A program made the translations under genes and the position numbers. A model generated the notes under the pieces. It did not search any database. It saw only the letters and a list, made by a program, of their open reading frames with translations, and was not told the DNA's origin. A DNA stretch of 6,115 nucleotides from Clostridium sp. GTDB taxonomy: Bacteria; Bacillota; Clostridia; Acetivibrionales; Acetivibrionaceae. The stretch lies in the NCBI GenBank assembly GCA_012841175.1, contig DUVG01000105.1, forward strand, positions 1-6,115, read 5' to 3'. This document shows, piece after piece, positions 1 through 4,625 of this stretch; the stretch's first letter is position 1; every line of letters begins with the position of its first letter.

Positions 1-1123
1 AGAGTGCTTTAACATGACCGTTTGTTGGGTCTATAATAACCATAGCAGCTTGTGGTGGCATGGATGTTTTAGTATTTACTTTTGTAAAGTATTCTTCATT
101 AAGAAATACTTCATCCATTGCCTGTTGAATTTGGGGGTCTAATGTAGTGTAAATTTTTATCCCACCATTATAAATAGTATCATAGGCTGCATCACGGGTA
201 TACCCTGCATCCATAAGATCATTCATAACATCAATAACAACCTGATCCACAAAATATGATTGATTTGTAATAATATCAGCTGAACGTCTATTATAATCTG
301 CATATTGGAGGTTTTCATTTATTGCCTGTTGATATTCTGATTCAGTTATGTACTCAAGTTCTTTCATTACCCCTAATATTACTTCTTGTCGTTTTTTAAT
401 ATTTTCTCTCCCGTTTGTTGTAAATGGGTCATAGTATGCAGGACTTTGGGTAATACCAGCTAAAATTGCACATTCTGCAAGAGTAAGATCACTTACATCT
501 TTATCAAAATATGTTTTAGATGCAGATTGAACTCCATAACAGTTCTGTGCTAGAAAAACTATGTTTAAGTACAATTCTAATACTTGGTCCTTACTTAAAT
601 TACGTTCTAAATGTAAGGCTATCCACCATTCTTGTACTTTACGCTCTACAGAACGTTCATCTCTTCTTGTAATGTTTTTAATAACCTGCTGAGTAATTGT
701 ACTACCCCCATGAGCACCTCCAGATGTTATGGCGCTGGCTATTCTCCTTAAGTCTATACCAGGATGTTCATAAAAACGCCTGTCTTCAATAGCAATAAAA
801 GCATTTTTAAGATTTTCAGGGATGTCCTTAAGGTCTACCATATCTCTGTTTTTTGATCCCTGTAGGGGTATAATCATTTCATCATTGCAATCATAGACAT
901 AGGATGTAAAACCGTCCAAAGTCAATTTGTCAGGAGTTAATTTTTCTGCATTTTTAATATATGCAAAAACTGCACCTCCTGCAAGTCCAGCCAATGCAAA
1001 TGAAATGGTTAGACAAATTACTAATAGCATTTTAATAACTAAAAAAGAAAATCTAAAGGCAAATTTAGCTACTTTTTTATTTTTGCTATTACCTTTCCTA
1101 GGTTTATTGTTTTTAGATTTCAT
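1..1123 (-). CDS. Class A penicillin-binding protein (PBP1A-like transglycosylase/transpeptidase), C-terminus outside window
   Basis: This is a bifunctional peptidoglycan synthase that polymerises lipid II with its N-terminal GT51 glycosyltransferase domain and cross-links stem peptides with a C-terminal transpeptidase domain outside the membrane. Only the first 374 codons lie in the window. Residues 1-20 are Lys/Arg-rich and cytoplasmic, and about 25-55 form one membrane anchor. The GT51 motifs appear in order: EDRRFYEHPGID (113-124, catalytic Glu113), GGSTITQQ (139-146), RKVQEWW (161-167, second acidic residue Glu165), a YLN motif, and LAECAILAGITQSP. TTLDPQIQQAM and QAAMVIIDPTNGHVKAL mark the start of the transpeptidase region; its SxxK serine lies beyond the window edge. 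The ATG at 1123-1121 follows an AGGAG about 9 bases upstream. The gene is transcribed away from the XRE regulator. The family assignment is firm, but the exact paralogue is not resolved. Confidence 0.95.
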   Translation of the reverse strand, partial: MKSKNNKPRKGNSKNKKVAKFAFRFSFLVIKMLLVICLTISFALAGLAGGAVFAYIKNAEKLTPDKLTLDGFTSYVYDCNDEMIIPLQGSKNRDMVDLKDIPENLKNAFIAIEDRRFYEHPGIDLRRIASAITSGGAHGGSTITQQVIKNITRRDERSVERKVQEWWIALHLERNLSKDQVLELYLNIVFLAQNCYGVQSASKTYFDKDVSDLTLAECAILAGITQSPAYYDPFTTNGRENIKKRQEVILGVMKELEYITESEYQQAINENLQYADYNRRSADIITNQSYFVDQVVIDVMNDLMDAGYTRDAAYDTIYNGGIKIYTTLDPQIQQAMDEVFLNEEYFTKVNTKTSMPPQAAMVIIDPTNGHVKAL

Positions 1124-1166
1124 TAAACTACTCTCCTTCGTATTTTAAATTTCATAAATTTTTTAC

Positions 1167-1180
1167 ATTAACAAGTTAAT
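1167..1180. repeat. Short palindrome in the leader of the penicillin-binding protein gene
   Basis: ATTAAC and GTTAAT form perfect 6-base arms separated by two bases. The site lies between the inferred promoter and the start codon of the leftward gene. Its symmetry would suit a dimeric regulator or a small RNA hairpin, but the AT-rich composition makes chance occurrence plausible. No regulator can be named. Confidence 0.3.
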
Positions 1181-1216
1181 ATTTTTTATAGCTGATATTT
1201 ATTTTAACTTTTTATA

Positions 1217-1246
1217 ATTATAACATAAAAGTATTGGAGTTGAGAA
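1217..1246 (-). promoter_or_regulatory. Extended -10 promoter for the penicillin-binding protein gene
   Basis: Read on the minus strand, TGTTATAAT at 1225-1217 is a perfect extended -10 (TG-N-TATAAT). A weak -35 (TTCTCA, 1246-1241) lies 18 bases upstream. Extended -10 promoters often tolerate a poor -35. Transcription would begin near 1210, leaving a leader of about 85 bases before the start codon. The motif is seen directly; activity is inferred. Confidence 0.5.
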
Positions 1247-1297
1247 GAAAAAAGACTGTCATATTTTACAAAAAAATATAGTGGATTATATTTAATG

Positions 1298-1326
1298 TTG
1301 AAAAAAGTTATAATATTGTATAAACT
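1298..1326 (+). promoter_or_regulatory. Candidate promoter for the XRE regulator, with an overlapping imperfect palindrome
   Basis: TTGAAA (1298-1303) and TAAACT (1321-1326) are separated by 17 bases. An alternative -10, TATAAT at 1309-1314, is perfect but lacks a good -35. An imperfect inverted repeat, AAGTTAT (1305-1311) against ATAAACTT (1320-1327, with one extra A), covers the spacer and -10. It could be an operator through which the downstream HTH protein represses itself. The sequence motifs are seen; the regulatory role is inferred. Confidence 0.35.
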
Positions 1327-1369
1327 TATTAATGTAGGGCCTAAAATAAAAGCCTAAAGGGGTGTTATA

Positions 1370-1825
1370 ATGGAAATTAAAGTTGGTGAATTAATAAAGG
1401 CAAAAAGAGAAGAGAAAAAATGTTCCCTTGTAGATTTTGCTCAAATTATTGGAATAACCCCAGGATATCTTTCACAAATTGAAAATGGTCATAAGAAAAA
1501 CCCTAAATTAGAAATTTTATTAAAAATAGCAAAAGAGCTTGACATTGATTTAATCATGCTTTTAGGGTTAGAAAATACAAATGAAAATTTTAATTTTAAA
1601 ATTCCACCTCTTTTAAAGCTTATTTTAGCAAAAGAGAGAAATTTTAAGGTTTTAGAAAACAAAGATATATTAAAAAAAATATGCGATATTATAGACAAAT
1701 CATTAGAGTGCAGGTATTTTATAGAAAATGAAGAACTGTATCAGTTGTTTTTAGAAGATATTTATAATCAAATTGAAACTATATTAAAAAGATATATGGC
1801 CTTTCAAGCTATTAAAGAATTTTAA
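1370..1825 (+). CDS. XRE-family helix-turn-helix regulator with unrecognised C-terminal region
   Basis: This is a 151-residue DNA-binding protein. Residues 5-66 form a standard XRE/Cro-type five-helix domain. The first helix is VGELIKAKREEK. The turn and recognition helix fall in LVDFAQIIGITPGYLSQIENG (20-40), where the YLSQIENG segment is typical of the family, and the domain closes with LEILLKIAKELDIDLIMLLG. Residues 67-151 are a charged, predicted alpha-helical tail with two clusters (about 80-115 and 118-148) and no domain I recognise; they might serve in dimerisation or effector binding. The ATG is preceded by AAAGGGGTG (1356-1364) at 5 bases. The gene is divergent from the penicillin-binding protein and co-directional with yunB 58 bases later. 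Its targets are unknown; it may regulate itself or a neighbour, but nothing proves this. Confidence 0.9.
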   Translation: MEIKVGELIKAKREEKKCSLVDFAQIIGITPGYLSQIENGHKKNPKLEILLKIAKELDIDLIMLLGLENTNENFNFKIPPLLKLILAKERNFKVLENKDILKKICDIIDKSLECRYFIENEELYQLFLEDIYNQIETILKRYMAFQAIKEF

Positions 1826-1834
1826 ATATTTTTC

Positions 1835-1863
1835 ACCAAATAACCCTTTGTTATCATAATATA
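1835..1863 (+). promoter_or_regulatory. Possible sporulation-sigma promoter for yunB (weak)
   Basis: CATAATATA at 1855-1863 fits the CATA-NNN-TA -10 associated with sigma-K and partly resembles the sigma-E -10. The only -35 candidate is an AC at 1835-1836, with an 18-base spacer, one more than usual; no good sigma-E -35 is present. B. subtilis yunB is known to be sigma-E dependent. A start about 7 bases downstream would place the mRNA 5' end at the ribosome binding site. This is suggestive only. Confidence 0.22.
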
Positions 1864-1883
1864 ACTGATAAGGAGGGTTTTTT
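1842..1883 (+). terminator. Terminator-like hairpin whose 3' arm contains the yunB ribosome binding site
   Basis: AACCCTTT (1842-1849) pairs with GGAGGGTT (1872-1879), including two G-U pairs. After one bulged G (1850), TTATC (1851-1855) pairs with GATAA (1867-1871). This gives a 13-pair stem with an 11-base loop, and the six Ts at 1878-1883 lead straight into the yunB ATG. It looks like an intrinsic terminator for the XRE gene. The AAGGAGGG used by yunB (1870-1877) sits inside the 3' arm, so any read-through message would have that site buried. Confidence 0.55.
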
Positions 1884-2561
1884 ATGAGAAGAAGAAAAAC
1901 CAATCTCTATAATAGGCTATGGTATGTTAAAAAAAACAGTAAAAGGCTATATATATATATATTCCCTTTAAGTATGTTAATAGTACTTATTTTACTTTTT
2001 TTATATGTTGAAAACGTGATGAAGCCAAGCTTTTTAGAAATTTCGGATTATAAGGTTAAAGGAATAATAAACAATTCTATAGCTAAAGCAATTAATGAGA
2101 ATTTCCCTGAAGAAATAAATTATGAGAAAATTGTAAAAATAAATAAAGATGAATTTGAAAAAATCAACTCCATACGAGTGGATGTAGGAGAATTAAATAG
2201 AATATTTTCAAAAGTGACAATTATTATTCAAGAGGAACTAGATGCATTAGAAGATAAAAAAATTGAAATACCCATTGGAGTGCTTACAGGTAATTCAATT
2301 TTTTCTGCAAAAGGTCCGCGAATAAGTATAAAGGTAATACCTGCAGGAAGTGTAGAGACGGATTTTAGGTCGGAATTTATCAGTGCAGGAATTAACCAGA
2401 CAAAACATCGGATATATTTTCTTGTTAAAACAAAAGTTAGCATAGTTGTGCCATTTACCAACAAAACAACTGAAGTAACAACCAGTATTCCAATAGCTGA
2501 AACAGTTATTGTAGGAGATGTACCTCAATATTACATGAATTTTGAAAATGTTGAAAAATAG
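1884..2561 (+). CDS. yunB: Sporulation protein YunB
   Basis: This is a 225-residue membrane protein of the YunB sporulation family, produced in the mother cell during B. subtilis sporulation; its biochemical role is undefined. Residues 1-22 are basic (RRRK, KKNSKR) and cytoplasmic, 23-42 form a single transmembrane helix, and the rest should lie outside the membrane. Family-specific blocks are intact: PIGVLTGNSIFSAKGPRI (130-147), GSVETDFRSEFISAGINQ (155-172), TKHRIYF (173-179) and PIAETVIVGDVP (203-214). The length is close to the B. subtilis protein (about 250), and the N-terminal region is the variable part. The ATG follows AAGGAGG at 1870-1876 with ideal 7-base spacing. The gene converges on the bactofilin gene, and no clear terminator lies between them. 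Its presence is the strongest sign that the organism makes endospores. Confidence 0.93.
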   Translation: MRRRKTNLYNRLWYVKKNSKRLYIYIFPLSMLIVLILLFLYVENVMKPSFLEISDYKVKGIINNSIAKAINENFPEEINYEKIVKINKDEFEKINSIRVDVGELNRIFSKVTIIIQEELDALEDKKIEIPIGVLTGNSIFSAKGPRISIKVIPAGSVETDFRSEFISAGINQTKHRIYFLVKTKVSIVVPFTNKTTEVTTSIPIAETVIVGDVPQYYMNFENVEK

Positions 2562-2573
2562 AACAATTAAAAA

Positions 2574-2990
2574 CTAATTTTTATTAGAAGATGCAGTGTT
2601 GTCGGATTTTTTTCGAGCATTTTTACCACTTGATTGATTGTTTTGTTTTTCTACCATTTTACACTTGCCTTCAAATATACTTCCTTCAGATGTTATTAAG
2701 TTTTGTACAAAAATGTCACCATAAATTTCTGCAGTGGATGTGGCATTTAATAAACCTTTTGCATCAATATTTCCCTGTACTTTACCAGAAAGAAAAACAT
2801 TCTTTGCATAAACATTACCGATAATTTCAGAATCTTTTCCTATATAGACATCTCCTTCTACCTTTATTTCTCCCTGTACTTTTCCGTCAATTCTGATTGT
2901 GCCAACAGTTTCAATATTGCCCTGAAAAGTTGTGTTTTTACCTATAAGGGTATCAAATTTATCAGGGGATTTAACATCTTTCTTAAACAC
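2574..2990 (-). CDS. Bactofilin family polymer-forming cytoskeletal protein
   Basis: This 138-residue bactofilin (formerly DUF583) belongs to a family that assembles nucleotide-independent filaments from a right-handed beta-helix and positions cell-wall enzymes on the inner membrane face. The N-terminus is short and polar (1-12). The core, about 13-112, shows the regular hydrophobic/glycine rhythm of the fold: DTLIGKNTTFQGNIETVG, TIRIDGKVQGEIKVEGDVYI, NVFLSGKVQGNIDAKGLL and EGSIFEGKCKM. Residues 113-138 are a disordered Lys/Asn/Ser tail. The start is GTG at 2990-2988, six bases after a GGAGGT (3002-2997); an overlapping ATG is in another frame. It lies 78 bases downstream of an M23 peptidase gene on the same strand. 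Bactofilins next to M23 hydrolases are a recurrent arrangement (for example H. pylori ccmA with csd1), and the pair probably acts in cell-shape or wall remodelling. Confidence 0.93.
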   Translation of the reverse strand: MFKKDVKSPDKFDTLIGKNTTFQGNIETVGTIRIDGKVQGEIKVEGDVYIGKDSEIIGNVYAKNVFLSGKVQGNIDAKGLLNATSTAEIYGDIFVQNLITSEGSIFEGKCKMVEKQNNQSSGKNARKKSDNTASSNKN

Positions 2991-3068
2991 ATTAAGACCT
3001 CCAATTTATATAATAATTAACTAAAAACAAAATAATAAATTAAAAAACAGAAACTTTGGTAAGCTTAT

Positions 3069-3992
3069 TTATCTTGGATCTAAGTATTCCATAGGGTCTA
3101 CTGCAGTGTCAAAAACTCGCACTTCAAAATGCAAGTGATTTCCGGTGCTTCTCCCAGTGCTTCCAACGTTAGCTATAGTATCTCCTTTATTAACTGTTTC
3201 ACCTTCACTAACAAGAAGACTTGAGCAATGGGCATAAAGAGTTGTTATTCCACGGCCATGATCAACTATTACAGTTTTTCCATAATTTCCGTGCCAATCT
3301 GATAAAATTACCCTTCCACTTGCAGATGCTTTAATTTCACGTCCGTAGGGAGCGGATATATCAATCCCATAGTGAAATTTTCTAGTAAAACTAATAGGGT
3401 CCATTCTATACCCAAAACCTGAAGAAACACTGCCAGTTGTAGGCCATAAAGTAGGAACCACATTCATATATTCTGTTAACTTTTCTTGAGTATCTTCTAA
3501 ATCAGTTGTGATTTCAACATCAGAATAATTTATTTTTTCCAGTTCCTCTAATATTGATTTGAGTTTGCTGGCACTTTCTACAAATTCTCGGTCAGCACGT
3601 CCAGTAGATCTAGTAGCAACGATGTCGTTCATATTTTCTTCTATGTATTTATGTGTTAATTCCTTATATAGAGTTTTAAATTCTTCAGCTATTTTGCTTT
3701 GTTTAATTCTTTCTTGTTTTAGATCAGATATTTCTTGTTCATTTTCTTCTATTAAAAGTGTCTGCTGTTCAGTTAAATTATTTGCTAAAGCTATTTTTTC
3801 ATTTAAGTATTTGTTTTCCCTTACAAGGGACGTAATAGTAAGACTAGTGCATATAATAACTGTAGCAATAATTGTCCCAAGTCCAAGAAGTTTATACTTT
3901 ATTGATGACATTTTAAAAACTTTAATTTCATTTGTTGAATGTGGTACCAACATAATGGACCAGTATCTTTTTTCACGCTTCCTTTTCTTCAT
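3069..3992 (-). CDS. Membrane-anchored M23 family metallopeptidase (peptidoglycan hydrolase) with coiled coil
   Basis: This 307-residue zinc endopeptidase is predicted to cut peptidoglycan cross-bridges or stem peptides outside the membrane. Residues 1-33 are basic and cytoplasmic, about 34-57 form one membrane helix (or uncleaved signal anchor), and 58-120 and 136-176 are Glu/Lys-rich predicted coiled coils. The LytM/M23 domain covers about 185-303. The catalytic set is complete: His207 and Asp211 in HYGID (HxxxD), His255 in YAH, and His286 and His288 in NHLHFE (HxH). By analogy with LytM, His207, Asp211 and His288 bind zinc while His255 and His286 assist catalysis, so this should be an active enzyme. 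The ATG at 3992-3990 follows AAGGCGGT (4004-3997). The gene is first in a two-gene unit with the bactofilin, with no terminator between. The bactofilin probably localises this enzyme; that is inference from other bacteria. Confidence 0.94.
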   Translation of the reverse strand: MKKRKREKRYWSIMLVPHSTNEIKVFKMSSIKYKLLGLGTIIATVIICTSLTITSLVRENKYLNEKIALANNLTEQQTLLIEENEQEISDLKQERIKQSKIAEEFKTLYKELTHKYIEENMNDIVATRSTGRADREFVESASKLKSILEELEKINYSDVEITTDLEDTQEKLTEYMNVVPTLWPTTGSVSSGFGYRMDPISFTRKFHYGIDISAPYGREIKASASGRVILSDWHGNYGKTVIVDHGRGITTLYAHCSSLLVSEGETVNKGDTIANVGSTGRSTGNHLHFEVRVFDTAVDPMEYLDPR

Positions 3993-4046
3993 AATTACCG
4001 CCTTCTTTTATGATATCTTTTTTGTTATTATTATGCATTGCTAATT

Positions 4047-4075
4047 ATTATACCATTGTATAATGATAAAAGTAA
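4047..4075 (-). promoter_or_regulatory. Extended -10 promoter for the M23 peptidase-bactofilin operon
   Basis: Read leftward, TGGTATAAT at 4055-4047 is a perfect extended -10. The -35 position (4075-4070, TTACTT) is weak, as is usual for this class. Transcription would start near 4040, about 48 bases before the peptidase ATG. A TGTTAA/TTAACA inverted repeat (4077-4082 and 4091-4096) lies just upstream of the -35 and could be an operator. Its role is unproven. Confidence 0.5.
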
Positions 4076-4122
4076 GTGTTAATTTAAATTTTAACAAAAA
4101 ATCTTCTTTATTTTAATTTTTT

Positions 4123-4152
4123 TTGTCAATAAATGCTTTGCTACTTTATAGT
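4123..4152 (+). promoter_or_regulatory. Candidate upstream promoter facing the riboswitch operon
   Basis: TTGTCA (4123-4128) and TATAGT (4147-4152), each five of six to consensus, are 18 bases apart. This promoter would start near 4159 and add about 150 bases, including two inverted repeats, ahead of the riboswitch. The stretch is so AT-rich that chance matches are likely. No open reading frame of meaningful size follows before the riboswitch. Confidence 0.25.
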
Positions 4153-4168
4153 ATCTACAATAATTTAG

Positions 4169-4209
4169 ACTTTAATTCAAGGGAATAAAAATACCTTAGA
4201 TTTTAAAGT
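4169..4209. repeat. Inverted repeat, possibly a nested hairpin
   Basis: ACTTTAA (4169-4175) matches TTAAAGT (4203-4209) in inverse orientation. Inside it, AAGG (4179-4182) faces CCTT (4194-4197). The two sets could stack as a hairpin with an internal loop. The stem is weak and has no T-run, so it is unlikely to be a terminator. Confidence 0.25.
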
Positions 4210-4213
4210 TAAA

Positions 4214-4245
4214 TATACATAAAATTAATACTGGATTTATGTATA
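4214..4245. repeat. Perfect 10-base inverted repeat upstream of the cobalamin promoter
   Basis: TATACATAAA (4214-4223) and TTTATGTATA (4236-4245) are exact inverse complements around a 12-base centre. The repeat ends about 33 bases before the -35 of the riboswitch promoter, a position that would suit an activator or repressor dimer. It also could form an AT-rich RNA hairpin if transcribed from farther upstream, but it lacks a T-tract. Together with the previous repeat it is the main structure in an otherwise featureless AT-rich gap between about 4097 and 4277. Confidence 0.4.
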
Positions 4246-4277
4246 AATAAATTAGAGGTCTTGAAAAATGTAAATCA

Positions 4278-4306
4278 TTGATGTAATATATAACGAGTAT
4301 TATAAT
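4278..4306 (+). promoter_or_regulatory. Housekeeping-type promoter for the cobalamin uptake operon
   Basis: TTGATG (4278-4283) and a perfect TATAAT (4301-4306) are separated by exactly 17 bases, the optimum for the main sigma factor. Transcription should start near 4313, about 14 bases before the first riboswitch helix, so the aptamer is at the 5' end of the message. The close fit of promoter, aptamer and terminator makes this the best-supported promoter in the window. Confidence 0.75.
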
Positions 4307-4326
4307 TCACAAATGAATATATAGCG

Positions 4327-4492
4327 TGTGTATTTGCACTAAAGTGCTGGTGTGTTATCACACCAAGGGAATACGGATGAAATTTCCGAGCTATCCCAAT
4401 AACCGTGAAGCTGATGAAAGGGCAAAATGCCACTGCCAAGAGCGGGAAGGCGCCCTGTAGGATGAAGCCAAGCCGGGAGACCTGCTTACACA
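4327..4492 (+). ncRNA. Cobalamin (vitamin B12) riboswitch aptamer
   Basis: This leader RNA binds a cobalamin and controls the downstream transport genes. The closing helix P1 is TGTGTA (4327-4332) with TACACA (4487-4492). GGTGTG/CACACC (4349-4354 and 4359-4364) makes a perfect hairpin, followed by the conserved AAGGGAAT (4365-4372) and a CGG/CCG pairing (4374-4376 with 4386-4388). The diagnostic B12-box elements follow: GCCACTG (4429-4435), GGGAAGGC (4444-4451) and GATGAAGCCAAGC (4461-4473), ending in GGGAGACCTGC (4475-4485). The order and spacing match the family. The internal-loop segment ATCCCAATAACCGT departs from the usual CCCGCAACTGT, which looks compensated downstream. It is expected to be an OFF switch acting through the terminator at 4547. 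Which cobalamin form it prefers cannot be told from sequence. Confidence 0.95.
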
Positions 4493-4494
4493 TT

Positions 4495-4555
4495 TGCCAC
4501 TTGGGGGGTAGGGCCAGCTATTATTTAGATTAGCATGAATTTTTGTTGCTCCCTA
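4495..4555 (+). promoter_or_regulatory. Riboswitch expression platform: kissing loop (L13) and antiterminator
   Basis: TTGGGG (4501-4506) can pair with TCCCAA (4394-4399) in the aptamer, forming the L5-L13 kissing contact typical of cobalamin riboswitches. It would sit in a small P13 hairpin made from TGCC (4495-4498) and GGCCA (4512-4516, one bulged C). Overlapping this, TAGGG and AGC (4509-4513 and 4516-4518) can instead pair with GCTCCCTA (4548-4555), the 5' arm of the terminator, with only a CC bulge. So ligand binding would favour P13 and termination, and absence of ligand would favour the antiterminator. Confidence 0.6.
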
Positions 4556-4573
4556 TTTCTAGGGAGCATTTTT
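4547..4573 (+). terminator. Intrinsic terminator controlled by the cobalamin riboswitch
   Basis: TGCTCCCTA (4547-4555) and TAGGGAGCA (4560-4568) form a perfect 9-pair stem with a TTTC loop, followed by five Ts (4569-4573). It lies after the aptamer and 52 bases before the first transporter gene, the normal position for a transcription-attenuating riboswitch terminator. Confidence 0.9.
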
Positions 4574-4625
4574 AGTTACGCCTTCCATGTATTCATTTGA
4601 AATATAAGAAAGGGGATTTCAAAAT

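Noticed and set aside
927..1148. 73-residue reading frame on the plus strand
   Set aside because: It is the reverse side of the penicillin-binding protein N-terminus, whose membrane helix codons give a spurious hydrophobic peptide.
1162..1173. Tandem TGTTAA-TGTAAA on the minus strand as a possible WalR site
   Set aside because: WalR sites have two such hexamers with a 5-base gap; here they are adjacent, so the helical phasing is wrong.
2991..3068. Separate promoter or terminator between the M23 peptidase and bactofilin genes
   Set aside because: No stem with a T-run and no -35/-10 pair with acceptable spacing were found; the region is simply AT-rich, so a shared transcript is the simpler reading.
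3069..3992. M23 peptidase as the sporulation protein SpoIIQ
   Set aside because: It has a long coiled-coil region and pairs with a bactofilin rather than with a spoIIQ-type context; nothing beyond the shared M23 domain supports the SpoIIQ identity.
3559..4044. 161-residue reading frame on the plus strand
   Set aside because: It is the shadow of the M23 peptidase gene, whose opposite-strand product has an intact active site and family features.
4275..4493. 72-residue reading frame on the minus strand
   Set aside because: It lies antisense to the cobalamin riboswitch; the conserved RNA motifs explain the sequence, and the translation resembles no protein.
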